Origin: Pseudocercospora fijiensis CIRAD86
Taxonomy: Eukaryota > Ascomycota > Dothideomycetes > Mycosphaerellales > Mycosphaerellaceae
Assembly (NCBI RefSeq): GCF_000340215.1
Contig: NW_006921537.1
Span: forward strand, 2,651,538 to 2,715,537
DNA length: 64,000 bases
Direction: 5' to 3'
Made by a program: the position numbers and the translations under genes. The notes under the pieces are model-generated. The model saw only the letters and a list, made by a program, of their open reading frames with translations, had not been told where the DNA came from and ran no database searches. Positions within the stretch are counted from its first letter, which is position 1; the number at the start of each line of letters is the position of its first letter. Positions 11,781-22,350 of this stretch are shown piece by piece.

Positions 11781-13307
11781 GTAAGTACCCTATAAAACGC
11801 CTATAGCGAGTACTCTATAGAATACCTATAGCGAGTAGTACTATCCGGAACGCGTAGGACAAGCTAACTACTATCTATAACGCCTATAGAAAGTCTGATT
11901 TAGAACGTTTATAATAGTAACTTAGTAAGTACTATTCGGAACGCGTATAGCAAGTCTAATCCGGAGCGCTAATAGTTAGTACTACTATCTATAACGCTTA
12001 TACCAAGTTCTATTTAGAACGCGCTATATAGCAATTCTAATCCGAAACGCCTATACTAAGTCTTATTTGAAACGCGTAGAGTAAGTACTATCCGGAACGC
12101 GTATAGTAGGTCTAATTTAGAACGGTAATAGTAAGTACTATTAAAGTTTAAGCACGCTTATAGCAAGCGGTACTACCTAAAGTGCCTATAGTAAGTACTA
12201 TTTAGAATACTTATAGCAAGAAGTACTATATTATATCCGAAACGCTTATAGTAAATACTATTTCAAACGCCTATAGGAAATAGTATTCGAACTACCTATA
12301 GTAAGTACCCTATATAACGCCTACTACGGGTACCCTATAGGGCGCCTATAGCGAGTGCTCTATAGAATATCTATAGCGAGTAGTACTATCCGGAACGCGT
12401 AGGACAAGCCTTATTTTATACGCTTAGTATAGTATAAACCGGAAGGCGTATAGCAAGTCTAATCCGAAACGCTTATAGAACGTCTTATCCGGAATGTATA
12501 AAGTAAGTCTAAGTCTAATCCGAAACTAAATAATTATACGAAGCACTATCTAGAAGGCCTATAGCGAGTAGTACTATCCGGAACGCTTATAGCAAATACT
12601 ATCTAAAACGCCTATAGTCAAATAGCATTCGAACTATCTATAGCGAGTACCCTATATAACGCCTATAGCGAGTACTCTATAGAATATCTATAGCGAGTAG
12701 TACTATCCGGAACGCGTAGGATAAGCTAACTATTATCTATAACGCCTATAATAGGTCTAATTCAGAACGCTTATAATACTAAGTACTATTTAGAACGCGT
12801 ATAGTAAGTCTAATAACTCTAATCCGGAGCGCTAACAGTTAGTACTACTGTCTATAACGCCTATACTAAGTTTTATTTAGAACGTACTATATAGCAATTC
12901 TAATCCGAAACGCTTATACTAAGTCTTATCCGGAACGCGTAGAGGAAGTCTATCCGAAACGCAAATAGCAAGTACTATTAGGAACGCTTATAGCAAGTAG
13001 GACTATCTAAAATACCTATAGTAAGTCCTATTTAGAATACTTATAGCAAGTCTAATCCGAAACGCTTATAGTAAATACTACTAAAAACGCTTATAGCGAG
13101 TAGTAATATTCGAAACGCTTATAGCGGTAACTGTCCGAGATAGCTATAGCGAGTAGTACTATCCGAAACGCTTATAGCAAATACTATCTAAAACGCCTAT
13201 AGTTAAATAGGATTCGAACTATTTATAGCGAGTACCTTATCTAACGCCTACTATAAGTACCCTATAAAACGCCTATAGCGAGTAGTACTATCCGGAACGC
13301 GTAGGAT

Positions 13308-13576
13308 AAGCCTTTCGAGCCTACCGCTCTAAGTAAATACCGCCGGATTAGGCGCGAACGATACCGCCTCGAGCAAAAAACGCCGCCGGATTAGGCGTAA
13401 ACGACGGAGACGGCCTCGGAAATACTGCTATCGCGGCGCCGGAGCGTTATAGTCGATCCTACGACTCCTACGCCCTCCGGACCGCGCGAGAATCGAGAAA
13501 TTTTAAAGTTCCTCGCCGCCGACTAATTAGAGTCGGCTTTTCGGTCGTTTTGAGCCGCACTAAGCCTAAAGGGGCC
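13308..13576. repeat. GC-richer module, terminal copy (less mutated)
   Basis: Second copy of the same module, running from aagcctttcgag to aaaggggcc, at the right end of array 1. CpG-rich and much less RIP-mutated than the internal copy. Its interior has its own partial duplication around cgccggattaggcg. Because it closes the array it may be the 3' terminal part of whatever element carries the minisatellite; this is inference. Confidence 0.65.
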
Positions 13577-13610
13577 CCAACTTTTGTTAAGTTGTTATAT
13601 TATAGATTTC

Positions 13611-14118
13611 AAAAACCCCGAGCTTTTTAGAGCCTCGCTACGCGCGCTCTCGAATTTCGACAATTCTTTGTATTCTTTAGATTCTTAGCTAAATTCTCGC
13701 TAATATATGTCTTAATAGTATCTATAATTATTATATAATACTATACTCTTAGTCCTATAAGTCTTAAGTTATATACTAGGGTACTTATTACGCTATCGTC
13801 GTCGTTATCTAACGCTATCGCTCGAGGACTTTCGGCCTAAGGCAACGAAATTCCGCTACGAAGAACTTCCGAGAACTTCGCGAGAACTTCGCGGAAATCG
13901 CGACGAGTCGTACTAGTAATAGATATAGTAAATACGTAACGAATACTAGATATAACTTACTAATATATATATTGCTTAAGTGCTTATACTCTAAGCTAAA
14001 TTTTAATATATATATTATCCGATATTACCTAGTATAGCGGGCGGAAATAGGCTATTTCTATAGAAATCGTAAAATTCGAGAAAACGTATAGCGAGGCTCT
14101 AAAAAGCTCGGGGTTTTT
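13611..14118. mobile_element. MITE with perfect 28-bp terminal inverted repeats
   Basis: The 28 bp at 13611-13638 (aaaaaccccgagcttttt, then agagcctcgc) are the exact reverse complement of 14091-14118. The repeat continues imperfectly inward for about 20 bp more (tctcgaattt facing aaattcgaga). The 508-bp element has no reading frame and a TpA-rich interior. Target-site duplication is unclear. The intact inverted repeats against a mutated interior are notable. Confidence 0.8.
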
Positions 14119-15150
14119 AAAATTAAGAATAACGTTACGACTTCTTTATCTACTCTTATATATCTGTTTATTCCTATAGCTATATCGTAATACTCTTACT
14201 TTAAAGATAGTATAGCTTTAGTATCTACGGAGATCCTCTATTTAAAATTACGTTTTCTCTCTAAATACCTATTTAAAATTAAGAGCTAAGGCCGCTAATA
14301 TAATATACTAGATATGCCTCTCTAGCAATATTTTAGTACTAAATATACCCGAATTAAGCGAAATAGTAGGCTAGGCTATCCTAGTAGTCCGGATAACTAC
14401 TTATAGCTATATATTATCTTAGTAAGCTCCCCTATCTATTTATAGTAGATAGCTAGTAATTAAAAGCTATATAGTATTTAATATCTTAGAATAAAATATT
14501 TATAAAAAAACTAAATACTAATTACAACTAGATATAATCTATTAATAAAAATATAAGTATAACCTAAATAGGTATAAGGTAGAAGCTAAGAAGGCTTAGC
14601 GCTAAGTACGTAGCCGACCTATTTATAAGTGCGACCGAGATCTACGCTTAGTAAGCGTAGATACTTCTAACCTTTTGTCGCTATATAATGCTAGTAGACG
14701 GGCGCGCTAGTATAGTAGTTTAGTAATAGCTAACTAGGCCTAAATAGTCTTACTTATATTTTAACTTTTAAGTATTTTTTAATCTACTCTACTAATACTT
14801 TTCTAATAGCTAAGCCTATGCTATAGTATATTCTAATATTTTATACTCTAATTTAGAATTCTTAGTATTATAGATTACTAGCTACTTATCTTTATAGGAT
14901 CTAGATTTATACTAGGGAATAGTAGAATGCTCTACAACTGTATATAATAGCTAATTTTTACTCTTAGACTCTTACTAACCTAAAGAGGTAAGCATTTATA
15001 CTATCACTTAAATGTCCGATCGTAGAAAATACGTGTTATGCTCCTTCCGTTTGGTTAGGAAGGGGCTGAAACGGAGATAGAGCCCAGTCTGCTATCTCGC
15101 TTAACCGAGGCGTACAGTACTGTATACCTGAAGCGCGTCGGAAGGCTCCA
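14119..15150. other. RIP-degraded relic sequence with a small palindrome
   Basis: TpA-rich sequence with no open frame and no recognised family. A 21-bp palindrome, tctacgctta-g-taagcgtaga, lies at 14641-14661. Composition returns to normal by about 15020. Confidence 0.5.
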
Positions 15151-15378
15151 AACAACTTAGCTTTGCATCGGAGCTCCAGCACATATTTGACTATCAGCGG
15201 ATCCATCGCTCTACGAATCTCCGGAAAGAATGTCTACTGGCGTCGCAATACCGGCAGGGAAGGCTTGCCCTGGAAGCTTCAATTCAAAAGCTCGGGCATC
15301 TGCCGTCGTAAGTCTTGCATTTCAGCATATTCTTTCCATTGCGCGAGTTGATCCTGCGCGTCTATTCTCTCTACTATC

Positions 15379-16167
15379 ATGTTTTCTTCCTCTGCATTTC
15401 TGGCCCTGGCTGGCATCGCAGCAGCGGGTGAAATCCTATGGGATGGACGCCTCACGAACTACAGCGATGCGTCTTTCCTAGCCGAATGGAGCTGGTCGAA
15501 CCAAGTTGGTCCATATCAATACTACATTCATGGCTCTGGATCAATAGACGACTATGTTGCGGTCTCTGCTTCGCAGTACAAGAACCCTGCCGACACTGCT
15601 ACTCATGGCATTCAAATTTCCATTGACAACACCTCCAGCTGGCACGAGCAAATCATGATGCGCACCGAGCTCATTCCATCGACCAAAGCCGCTATAAACG
15701 CTTCAAAGGTCTTCTACCATTACTCAATCCAGCACACAGAGACAAATCCTCCTACGCAGAACGAGGAGCACCAAATCTGCTTCTTCGAGAGCCATTTCAC
15801 GGAATTAAAGTACGGCTTGGACTCGACAAATACTCTTCATTGGATGGCCGATTCCAAATCACAGTGGAACGTATCACTCGAAGCTGGAGTTTGGCACAAC
15901 GTAGCCTACGGAATTGACTTCGATGCGCAAACTGTGACTTTCTATCACTCCACAGGTGCAGATGATCTGACACTCACAGCTGGTCCAGTATCAACGACAA
16001 CGTTCTCTGATGGCAAAGACTGGCACCTAGGCGTATTACGCTTGCCTGCGAGCTCCGGCGCCAGTGGCATCAAGGAGAGCTGGCACTTCTCCGGAGTGTA
16101 TATCGAAGATGGTAAGCTAACGACTTCGATCGCCGGAGCATCTAGAGGATATGGTACTGGAGCGTAG
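15379..16167 (+). CDS. Secreted glycoside hydrolase family 131 protein
   Basis: Single exon, 262 residues. Residues 1-17 form a signal peptide (MFSSSAFLALAGIAAAG), followed at once by the GH131 start ILWDGRLTNY. Further family landmarks are WSWSNQVGPYQYYIHG (about 38-53), the central block with EHQICFFESHFTELKYG, WMADSKSQW, and the C-terminal KDWHLGVLRLP plus W-FSGVYIEDG. GH131 enzymes are fungal beta-glucanases with broad beta-1,3/1,4/1,6 activity, acting outside the cell on plant or fungal wall glucan. The whole catalytic domain is present and there is no CBM1 module at the C-terminus. The ATG at 15379 is the only start that begins with the signal peptide. Flanking DNA on the left is repeat-derived. 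Confidence 0.92.
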   Translation: MFSSSAFLALAGIAAAGEILWDGRLTNYSDASFLAEWSWSNQVGPYQYYIHGSGSIDDYVAVSASQYKNPADTATHGIQISIDNTSSWHEQIMMRTELIPSTKAAINASKVFYHYSIQHTETNPPTQNEEHQICFFESHFTELKYGLDSTNTLHWMADSKSQWNVSLEAGVWHNVAYGIDFDAQTVTFYHSTGADDLTLTAGPVSTTTFSDGKDWHLGVLRLPASSGASGIKESWHFSGVYIEDGKLTTSIAGASRGYGTGA

Positions 16168-16893
16168 ACAGCGGCAGGATCTTCTGCATAAGCAGTGTCT
16201 TCCAAGGTAGCGGGGTCCACCAGTGTTGTGACGACACTGCAGACAAAGGTGAATACGACTGGAGCAATAGCTACCTCTACTGCATCGGTTGATTGCAAGG
16301 TCGTATATGCATAGAAAATGGGCATTACCAGAAGTTCATTTAAATCACCGAATTTGTCTTCTCGCCTTCTTTCCAAGCCGATTCGAACACCGTCATGTAG
16401 AACATTTTTCTACGCCATCAAAAGCTCCTCCCAAGTCCTCCACCAACACCTCTTCCACTTCCACTGCCGGAGCCAGAGCCAGATCTTGTCCCGGAGCCTG
16501 ACCCACCAGCATTGACATCAGCTGCTCCATGTCGTGCATTTCACGGTAGGCCACATTCCTTTTTGGTCGGCAGATGTTTGGCCGCTGTCCAGACGCAGAT
16601 CTGCTGAAGCACAATCTTGTAAGACGACGCTGCCGACATGGCACCGCGTCTCCTCTTCACATCGCGAAATAGTGAGATGTCGACCGCAGGACGAAGGACA
16701 GTCGGGAGAAATCGTGATCGATAATCGTGCCAAGGAGATCCTGGCCAATCGGAAATGACGACCGGCTGAGGGCCAAGGTGAAGGAAGAGCCTCTGGACTT
16801 GCCGAGGGAGGCAACCTCCTCACACTTATCGCGGTGTTGTTGAAAGGTTGGCTTTGAAAATAACAAAGACATCCTCAAGTTAGACCAGCAATC
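16168..16893. other. Intergenic with a Gly/Ser-rich minus-strand frame
   Basis: No firm gene. On the minus strand one frame reads MSAASSYK and continues to a TGA near 16550. After the TGA the same frame holds a Gly-Ser repeat region (SGSGSGSGSG) to about 16425. This could be part of an intron-containing small gene or chance. I could not find a convincing splice pair. Confidence 0.3.
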
Positions 16894-17673
16894 ATGTCGC
16901 TGGAGAAGCTGAGCAACGACGCTCAGCGCTATGTCGACACAGCTCGGCGATTTATCTTAGCTCACCTCCCTGAAGACCGGAACACACGCTTGGTCCTGGC
17001 TGGCGGCTCGCTTTCAGTAGCCGGCGTCGTTCTCTACCCACTGGTGCATTATGCTGTCCTTGGTCGACAGGTCACTCACACATACCCCAATGCCTCTTCA
17101 CGATATGCATCGTTGGAGTGCAGTGAGCTCTCCTCGCTGCCAAAAGACCTTGTGGAAACCCCAAAGCATTATCGTATTGTGCACGATAAGGTGACGAAGC
17201 CGCTCCCAGAGCTCACACTCGGGCTCAGTGAGGACTCCAGGGCAGACTTCACCAAAATGATACGCTACAACATGGAGCTCTTCACCAGAACGCCACAAGG
17301 CTGGATTGGGTGGTTTGCCCTGAAGGACCTCCGGCACACCTTCACAAAAGAGCATATTGAAAGCCTCGACTTCGTGGAAGGGGATCTGGTCAACGGACTC
17401 TATCAAGTGGTGAACCGAACGGCAGTCCGCGTTGAGTTCACCGTCAATCCTCCGCCAAACTTCAACCCAGGTATTGAAGGTCGCCTAATCATTCAGCTCC
17501 GTCCCCGAAATCAAGGCGCAGTGCTCCAGATAGAAACCATCCAATGGTCGCACCACGACAAGAGGCTCACTCATCTACCACTGGAGTCGAGATTCCTCAA
17601 ATTCGTCCATGAGTGGGTTGAGAGGTGGATTGCGATTAAAGGTGCTAATTATCTGTTGAGCATTAGCAAGTAG
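16894..17673 (+). CDS. Conserved-looking membrane-anchored protein, unknown function
   Basis: Single exon, 259 residues, starting at the ATG after tagaccagcaatc. One hydrophobic segment lies at about 31-56 (LVLAGGSLSVAGVVLYPLVHYAVLG), preceded by a short charged N-terminus, so the rest probably lies on one side of a membrane. The remainder is rich in aromatic and charged residues. Blocks such as RYNMELFTRTPQGWIGWFALKD, then VEGDLVNGLYQVVNR and IQLRPRNQGAVLQIETIQW, look like a compact folded domain. I do not recognise the family. Codon use is normal, and the frame is uninterrupted and isolated. It is treated as a real gene on coding character and length alone. Confidence 0.75.
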   Translation: MSLEKLSNDAQRYVDTARRFILAHLPEDRNTRLVLAGGSLSVAGVVLYPLVHYAVLGRQVTHTYPNASSRYASLECSELSSLPKDLVETPKHYRIVHDKVTKPLPELTLGLSEDSRADFTKMIRYNMELFTRTPQGWIGWFALKDLRHTFTKEHIESLDFVEGDLVNGLYQVVNRTAVRVEFTVNPPPNFNPGIEGRLIIQLRPRNQGAVLQIETIQWSHHDKRLTHLPLESRFLKFVHEWVERWIAIKGANYLLSISK

Positions 17674-18909
17674 GAGCTACCAGACCTGGTGTAGCGTAGC
17701 AAAGCGCTCTCAAGTTTGTACAATGCACAGGGCGGAACAGGACTTCAGGCATTGCAATAAATGAGCGGAGGCATGATATTATCTTGCTATATTTCTCACT
17801 TCCGGCTTTCGGCCTTACTTGATATTCGAAGGCGTTAAGATTAACTTTTGTTCATCCACTGCCTGCTCGGTTGCACCGCTGGGTGAGTATGCGGTCGATC
17901 GATGAGGCCAGATGGTAGTCTGCGATCCGTTCAGCGAAAAAATGCGACTTGAGAAGAGGGATGTCGAGACATGTGGAACCGAGCCATTCATCAGGCTTGA
18001 AGCTCAATTTTTTCTTGTTTGGTCTCGCGCTAACTTGTTCAAGTAGCCCACTGTTCTCTGATCGAGTCAAATCGTCGTGCCTCTTGCCTTCTTTACGCGT
18101 CTCACGCTAAATCTGTTTAGATGGTCTCAAAGGTAGAGACCATTATAACCTTTGCCACATAAGCTCTACAGGCCTTGGAAATCCACGTTGGAAGGTCTCT
18201 AGTGACAAGGACACAGGCAGGCTTCTCGTGGGCAAGATAATGGCCCAGAGGAACGATGTTTTGACTAACATACAGCGATGGTCCGATGTAGCGATCTTAG
18301 GGTGAACTGCCAAGACATAGCCTCATATTTCCGCCTGATGAGCATGACCTATCATTCCGTCGCAAGGATCAGGACAGAAAGCTTGACTGACAAGCCAGGA
18401 CTGACGATTTGTGGCGCTGCGCTCGACAGTTTCTGCCTTGCTGCAGCTCGCGGACAGGAACAGCCACCCATTCGCTCGATGCCTGTATCCTTATTCGAGA
18501 TGCCTTGGCTAGGTTACGCTGGTGGAATGATGGGGCTAGCCGTAATACAACACGAGAAATTTTATTATTACGTCTACTCCGCCTCCTTTGCGGTCAAAAC
18601 CTACCGGAGAGTGGTCTGTTCTCTACATCTGAGGTCCATCTTCATATGATATACCTGCTACCGTATAGCGAACCGGAATAGTACGCAGCGAGAAGGGAGC
18701 AAGCTAGAGAAGTAGCGAAAACTCGAGGCAACGTAACGATTAGACCATGGGAACGACGGGGCGTAGACCCCCAAAAGGTCTCTAAGATCAGTCAACACAT
18801 ATAAGAGCCTATGTTTCCCCTCGCAATCCTCACCACCACTTTGACCACGAGCATTGAGAGCATCACTATTTCACGAGGAAACGCACAACCGGCACCACTG
18901 TCTCAAAAA
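17674..18909. other. Intergenic; no supported gene
   Basis: Frames of 72 codons (minus, 17852-18070) and 123 codons (plus, 18278-18649) show no recognised motif. A second in-frame ATG at 18811 precedes the secreted-protein gene but would bury its signal peptide. Confidence 0.4.
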
Positions 18910-19498
18910 ATGGCTGCTCCAGTGGTCATCATCTTCGCGTGCTGCTTGAGCAACATCCCGGCAGTCTTTGCCACGCCAGCAACATCTCAAGTCGATCCGA
19001 ATTTCTTCCCCGGCGTGCAAACTGGTCTCGGATCATGGTTCAGAGCCCACAACACGCAAGACCACACCAATGGCCACAGCTGGTGTAACTATCCATATAC
19101 TGACGACGATCCAATCTTCGCGCTCTGTTTGTCAGCAATGGGCGGTGCCACGTTCTACACTAATGAAACGAAATGGAGCGAGTCAATGGCGAAGTACTGT
19201 AGTCTGGAAGCCAAAGTCACAGATCCGTCTACTGGCAAGTCAATGCTGCTATACATTGGAGACTCCTTCGAGGACGCATATTGCCAGGTTTGTATACTTT
19301 ACATGGTTTCCAGCGTGGAAATTCTATGCTAATCAATGTCGTGCACGATGTAGGGTCCCGGTTGGATTGATATCATGATAGGTCCGTTTTAAGCAGCTTC
19401 ATGGCGATCCGCATGACGACAAGCACAATGATATCAACAACGTGCAATGGAAGCTCACAGGCAATAAGAATGCTCGATACTCTGCACCGAAAGCTTGA
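18910..19498 (+). CDS. Secreted double-psi beta-barrel (RlpA/expansin-like) protein, apparent frameshift
   Basis: Exon 1 (18910-19287) encodes a signal peptide (MAAPVVIIFACCLSNIPAVFA) and then GLGSWFRAHNT, the NGHSWCNYPYTDDDPIFAL block and MGGATFYTNETKWS. It ends in KYCSLEAKVTDPSTGKSMLL, YIGDSFEDAYCQ, a pattern typical of small fungal RlpA-like double-psi barrel proteins. A GT...TAG intron (19288-19353) leads to GPGWIDIMIGPF and then TAA (19390-19392). If one T of the tttt run at 19387-19390 is ignored, the frame continues as KQLHGDPHDDKHND through VQWKLTGNKN to a TGA at 19498. Alternatively the intron ends at 19396 and skips the stop in frame. A sequencing slip, a true mutation or the longer intron are all possible. 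Starting at 18910 puts the signal peptide first. Confidence 0.7.
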
Positions 19499-19643
19499 AC
19501 ATGAGGTATCGAAGGCTAGTGGGCCATGGTGGAGCTCATCCTCAAGAAGTGAGTGTACTTCGGCCTTATTCTAGCTGATCTCTTCTTCTCCCCAGCAGTG
19601 TGAACACAGCTACCTATCGATCTAATGTGTGTAATCATGAATT

Positions 19644-20769
19644 CTATCGATTAAAACTCGCCTCCCTAAGCCTCTGTTCCTGAATCTTCCAAAGCGGAGT
19701 GGCAAGCTCAATCAAACGATCACCAAACTGATCCAAGACATTCTCAATGCCCACGTCAGTCTCCCGAACAGCAGCAGAGTACTCCTCGTCCGTTCCAAAC
19801 GTCGCGACTTTCCACACATGCTTCAACTCCGCAACAAGGTGATGAAATTCCGGCATCTCGGTGCGAATGCCAGTAGCCACGAGGTAAAATGAAGATCTTT
19901 TGGCGTGGGCTTTCGGCGGTTTGAAGAGTTGGATCTCTGCGAATTTGCTGAATTCGAAAAGCAGATGGAGCGTTGGCCAGATTTCGGGCTTGTGCAGAAG
20001 GATGATCATGGTGCCTCCCGGGTTGATATGTTCCAGGCCAAGCGCCAGTTGTGTGTTGGACAATCTTCGGGTTTCGCGTTGCTCACGGTATTCCGCACGT
20101 GAGTGCGTTCGCAGCACTTGGCCATCGCACATGACCAGGTCGAACTTTTGATCGTCTTGTAGTTGTCTCGGCAAGAAGTTATTATGGTCTGGATGCGATC
20201 CGGGGATGTCTTCGACGCCCATGTCAGCAGCGAACATGGTGATGTCGGCCCATGTGATGGTGGCCGATGTTCTAGGTCCCAGAAGCATCTTGTGACCGCC
20301 GGCTTGTGTTGGCAGACTGAAGGCCAGTGCTTGTGAGCCAGGGTTCTGCTCCAGAGCAGCGAGCAAGAATCCACCCGGAGCAGCACACATGTCCAAGATA
20401 TGCGGGCAGTCGGTGCCAGAAGGTTTTTTTCCGATCGTGAATGCGTTAGTGGCTCCTTGCAGCTGGTGTCCAACATGCTTCATCAGACCAAAGAGGTAAT
20501 TTTCGGTCTGATCATCAGCGTTGTCTGCTTTGAAGCGCTGTTGCTCGAAGAATCGGTCGCCTTCCTTACTCTGCCAACCCTGAGCGCAGTGTGAGATTCG
20601 AGTTATTGCGCAAAGGGTTGGTACTACGACTTACCTTTTTGCGAATCTCGGTGAGCGCTCTATACTCTGCAGAGCGTGGAGCCAAGAATCGATCGATGAC
20701 TTCGCTGGCTGGGCCTTCGTTCTGCTCGTTCTTGGTCTGCATGTTGCTTGACCTTTCACCGGCTAGCAT
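19644..20769 (-). CDS. FtsJ/RrmJ-like SAM-dependent methyltransferase
   Basis: Exons complement(19644..20579, 20635..20769), 55-bp intron (GTAAGT...GCTCAG), 356 residues. The SAM-binding motif I reads ILDMCAAPGGFLLAAL (about 106-121), and the motif IV region reads KFDLVMCDGQ (about 190-199). A strand near GGTMIILLHKPEIW and a later K-RSSFYLVATG segment fit the FtsJ fold, in which K-D-K-E residues carry ribose 2'-O methylation. Here KFDLVMCDG supplies the Asp, LLHKPE the Lys, and SSFYLVATG aligns where the family has S-E-Y. The N-terminal 75 residues are charged. Such proteins modify rRNA, tRNA or mRNA cap; this one could belong to a lineage-specific subgroup. A second in-frame ATG at 20742 is an alternative start. 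Confidence 0.85.
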
Positions 20770-21613
20770 TATCTGACCTGAATTCTAAGCAAGAAAATCA
20801 CCTGTATCATACCAATAGTCGTCTTAAGTAGGCAAAATCATGTTTGCCATGTCTCTGCCTTGTTTTGGCCCGACATGCTTCGCGAACAGACTGGCACGAC
20901 AGCGAGACCAAGAATGAGTGAAGTGTCTCAGCTGCCAGTTCTGGTCCAGGAAGCGTATCTCTGCACCGTAGCCAGTGGCACCCGTGCCTTCTCGCAGATA
21001 CCACCCATTTCTAGAGGGCATCAGCAGATACAAGCAAAAACCGCTGCTCGAATCTTCATGTCCAAAGCTTTTCGATCTGACGCTTCCTCTGCGATATTGA
21101 GATTGGACTCATGGCAAGGGAGAGTCCACTGAATTATAATCATCAAACATACTCTGCAATCGAGTGCATTTGAGGAGTGCGCCCGGTGAATGGTTTGAAT
21201 TTATCACGCACAGCGCAGTGGATTACTTACGTAATACTGCCTTGCCGGCGGTTCAATTTGGCTTCGTTGATTGCCTCTGTTCAGACTGTTCTGTCTATTC
21301 TATGGTCTAAAATACAGTGTGAAAATCCTTCATTTGCCAAGAAGTCATGTGATAGTCATGTGACTGAGCTGACGCGTCACAGAATTTTCGACCTGGTGCT
21401 TGAGACCGAAGTCTAGGAGTTCGACACCAATCTGCCCCGGGTTGTTTCATACGAGTGTGTATCATCGAGAGGTAGTATCTTAACACTTGCACGCTGATTG
21501 TCTGAAAGGTTATCTTTTTATGAAGTGTCTCGGTGTCGGTTCTTCACCCCGCCGTCCAGGAGTTAGTTTTTCAGCGTCACAGCAATGTTCAGTTTGGGGA
21601 GAAGCATTCATTC
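20770..21613. other. Intergenic; no supported gene
   Basis: Normal composition. Short frames on both strands (up to 90 codons at 20860-21132) without recognisable motifs. No element ends found. Confidence 0.4.
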
Positions 21614-22350
21614 TATATAATGTTAGAATAACCCGAAAACAAGTGCTGGGACTGACCGAATCGGGCGAAACGAGAACGAGGAGAACGCGGGGAAATCACG
21701 TGCGGGAACTTCAAAATTCGCGGCTACTCCCGGGCCTCGCGGCCGCCTCGCGAACGGGTATAGATCGTCTTCCTTACGGGGAAATTACATACGGGAACTT
21801 CAAAATTCGCGGCTACTCCCGGGCCTCGCGGCCGCCTCGCGAACGGGTATAGATCGTCTTCCTTACGTAAGCGCAATGTGTTTATATAGCTCGAAGAGCT
21901 ATAAATAAAGGCCGAAGAGCTACAAGTAAAGGCTAAGGCGACGAGCCTAATCTAAAACGCCTAAAGTAATTTTAATCTAAAATACTTATAGGAATTCTAA
22001 TTTAGAATACTTATAATACTAAGTACTATTTATATAATGTTAGAATAACCCGAAAACAAGTGCTAGGACTAACCGAATCGGGCGAAACGAGAACGAGGAG
22101 AACGCGGGGAAATTACGTACGGGAACTTCAAAATTCGCGGCTACTCCCGGGCCTCGCGGCCGCCTCGCGAACGGGTATAGATCGTCTTCCTTACGTAAGC
22201 GCAATGTGTTTATATAGCTCGAAGAGCTATAAGTAAAGGCCGAAGAGCTATAAGTAAAGGCTAAGGCGACGAGCCTAATCTAAAACGCCTAAAGTAATTT
22301 TAATCTAAAATACTTATAGGAATTCTAATTTAGAATACTTATAATACTAA
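21614..22350. repeat. 417-bp direct duplication heading array 2
   Basis: The segment starting tatataatgttagaataacc at 21614 starts again at 22031 (period 417) and includes the hairpin leader and first array units. The first copy keeps gggactgaccg where the second has aggactaaccg, a RIP-type difference. The right edge is approximate because it merges with the minisatellite. Confidence 0.75.
21689..21866. repeat. 89-bp tandem duplication
   Basis: Two adjacent copies (21689-21777, 21778-21866) of a GC-rich unit running from ggggaaat to cttccttac and containing cgggaacttcaaaattcgcg. They differ mainly at one spot: the first reads cacgtg and the second tacata. The second large duplicate at 22031 has only one copy of this unit. 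Confidence 0.8.

Larger units (their letters stand above)
8331..13307. repeat. Minisatellite array 1 (about 24-27 bp monomer)
   Basis: Nearly 5 kb of tandem units built on a core like cggaacgcstatagyaagta, each about 24-27 bp and variable. Units also form a higher-order pattern. A block with ggaacgcgtagga and then aagccttattttaaacgc recurs, for example near 9205, 9416, 10498 and 12396, followed by similar strings of monomers. Monomers differ mainly at CpA/TpG versus TpA positions, so much of the divergence looks RIP-made, while CpG is kept. No reading frame of note. The array starts with a hairpin leader and ends in a GC-richer module (13308-13576), another copy of which interrupts it at 11522-11780. 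Function is unknown. Confidence 0.85.

Noticed and set aside
8331..13307. CRISPR-like regular repeats
   Set aside because: Units are tandem without unique spacers, the repeats are degenerate, and the genome is eukaryotic.
18278..18649. 123-codon plus-strand frame
   Set aside because: No motif, signal peptide or splice extension, and composition is not convincing.
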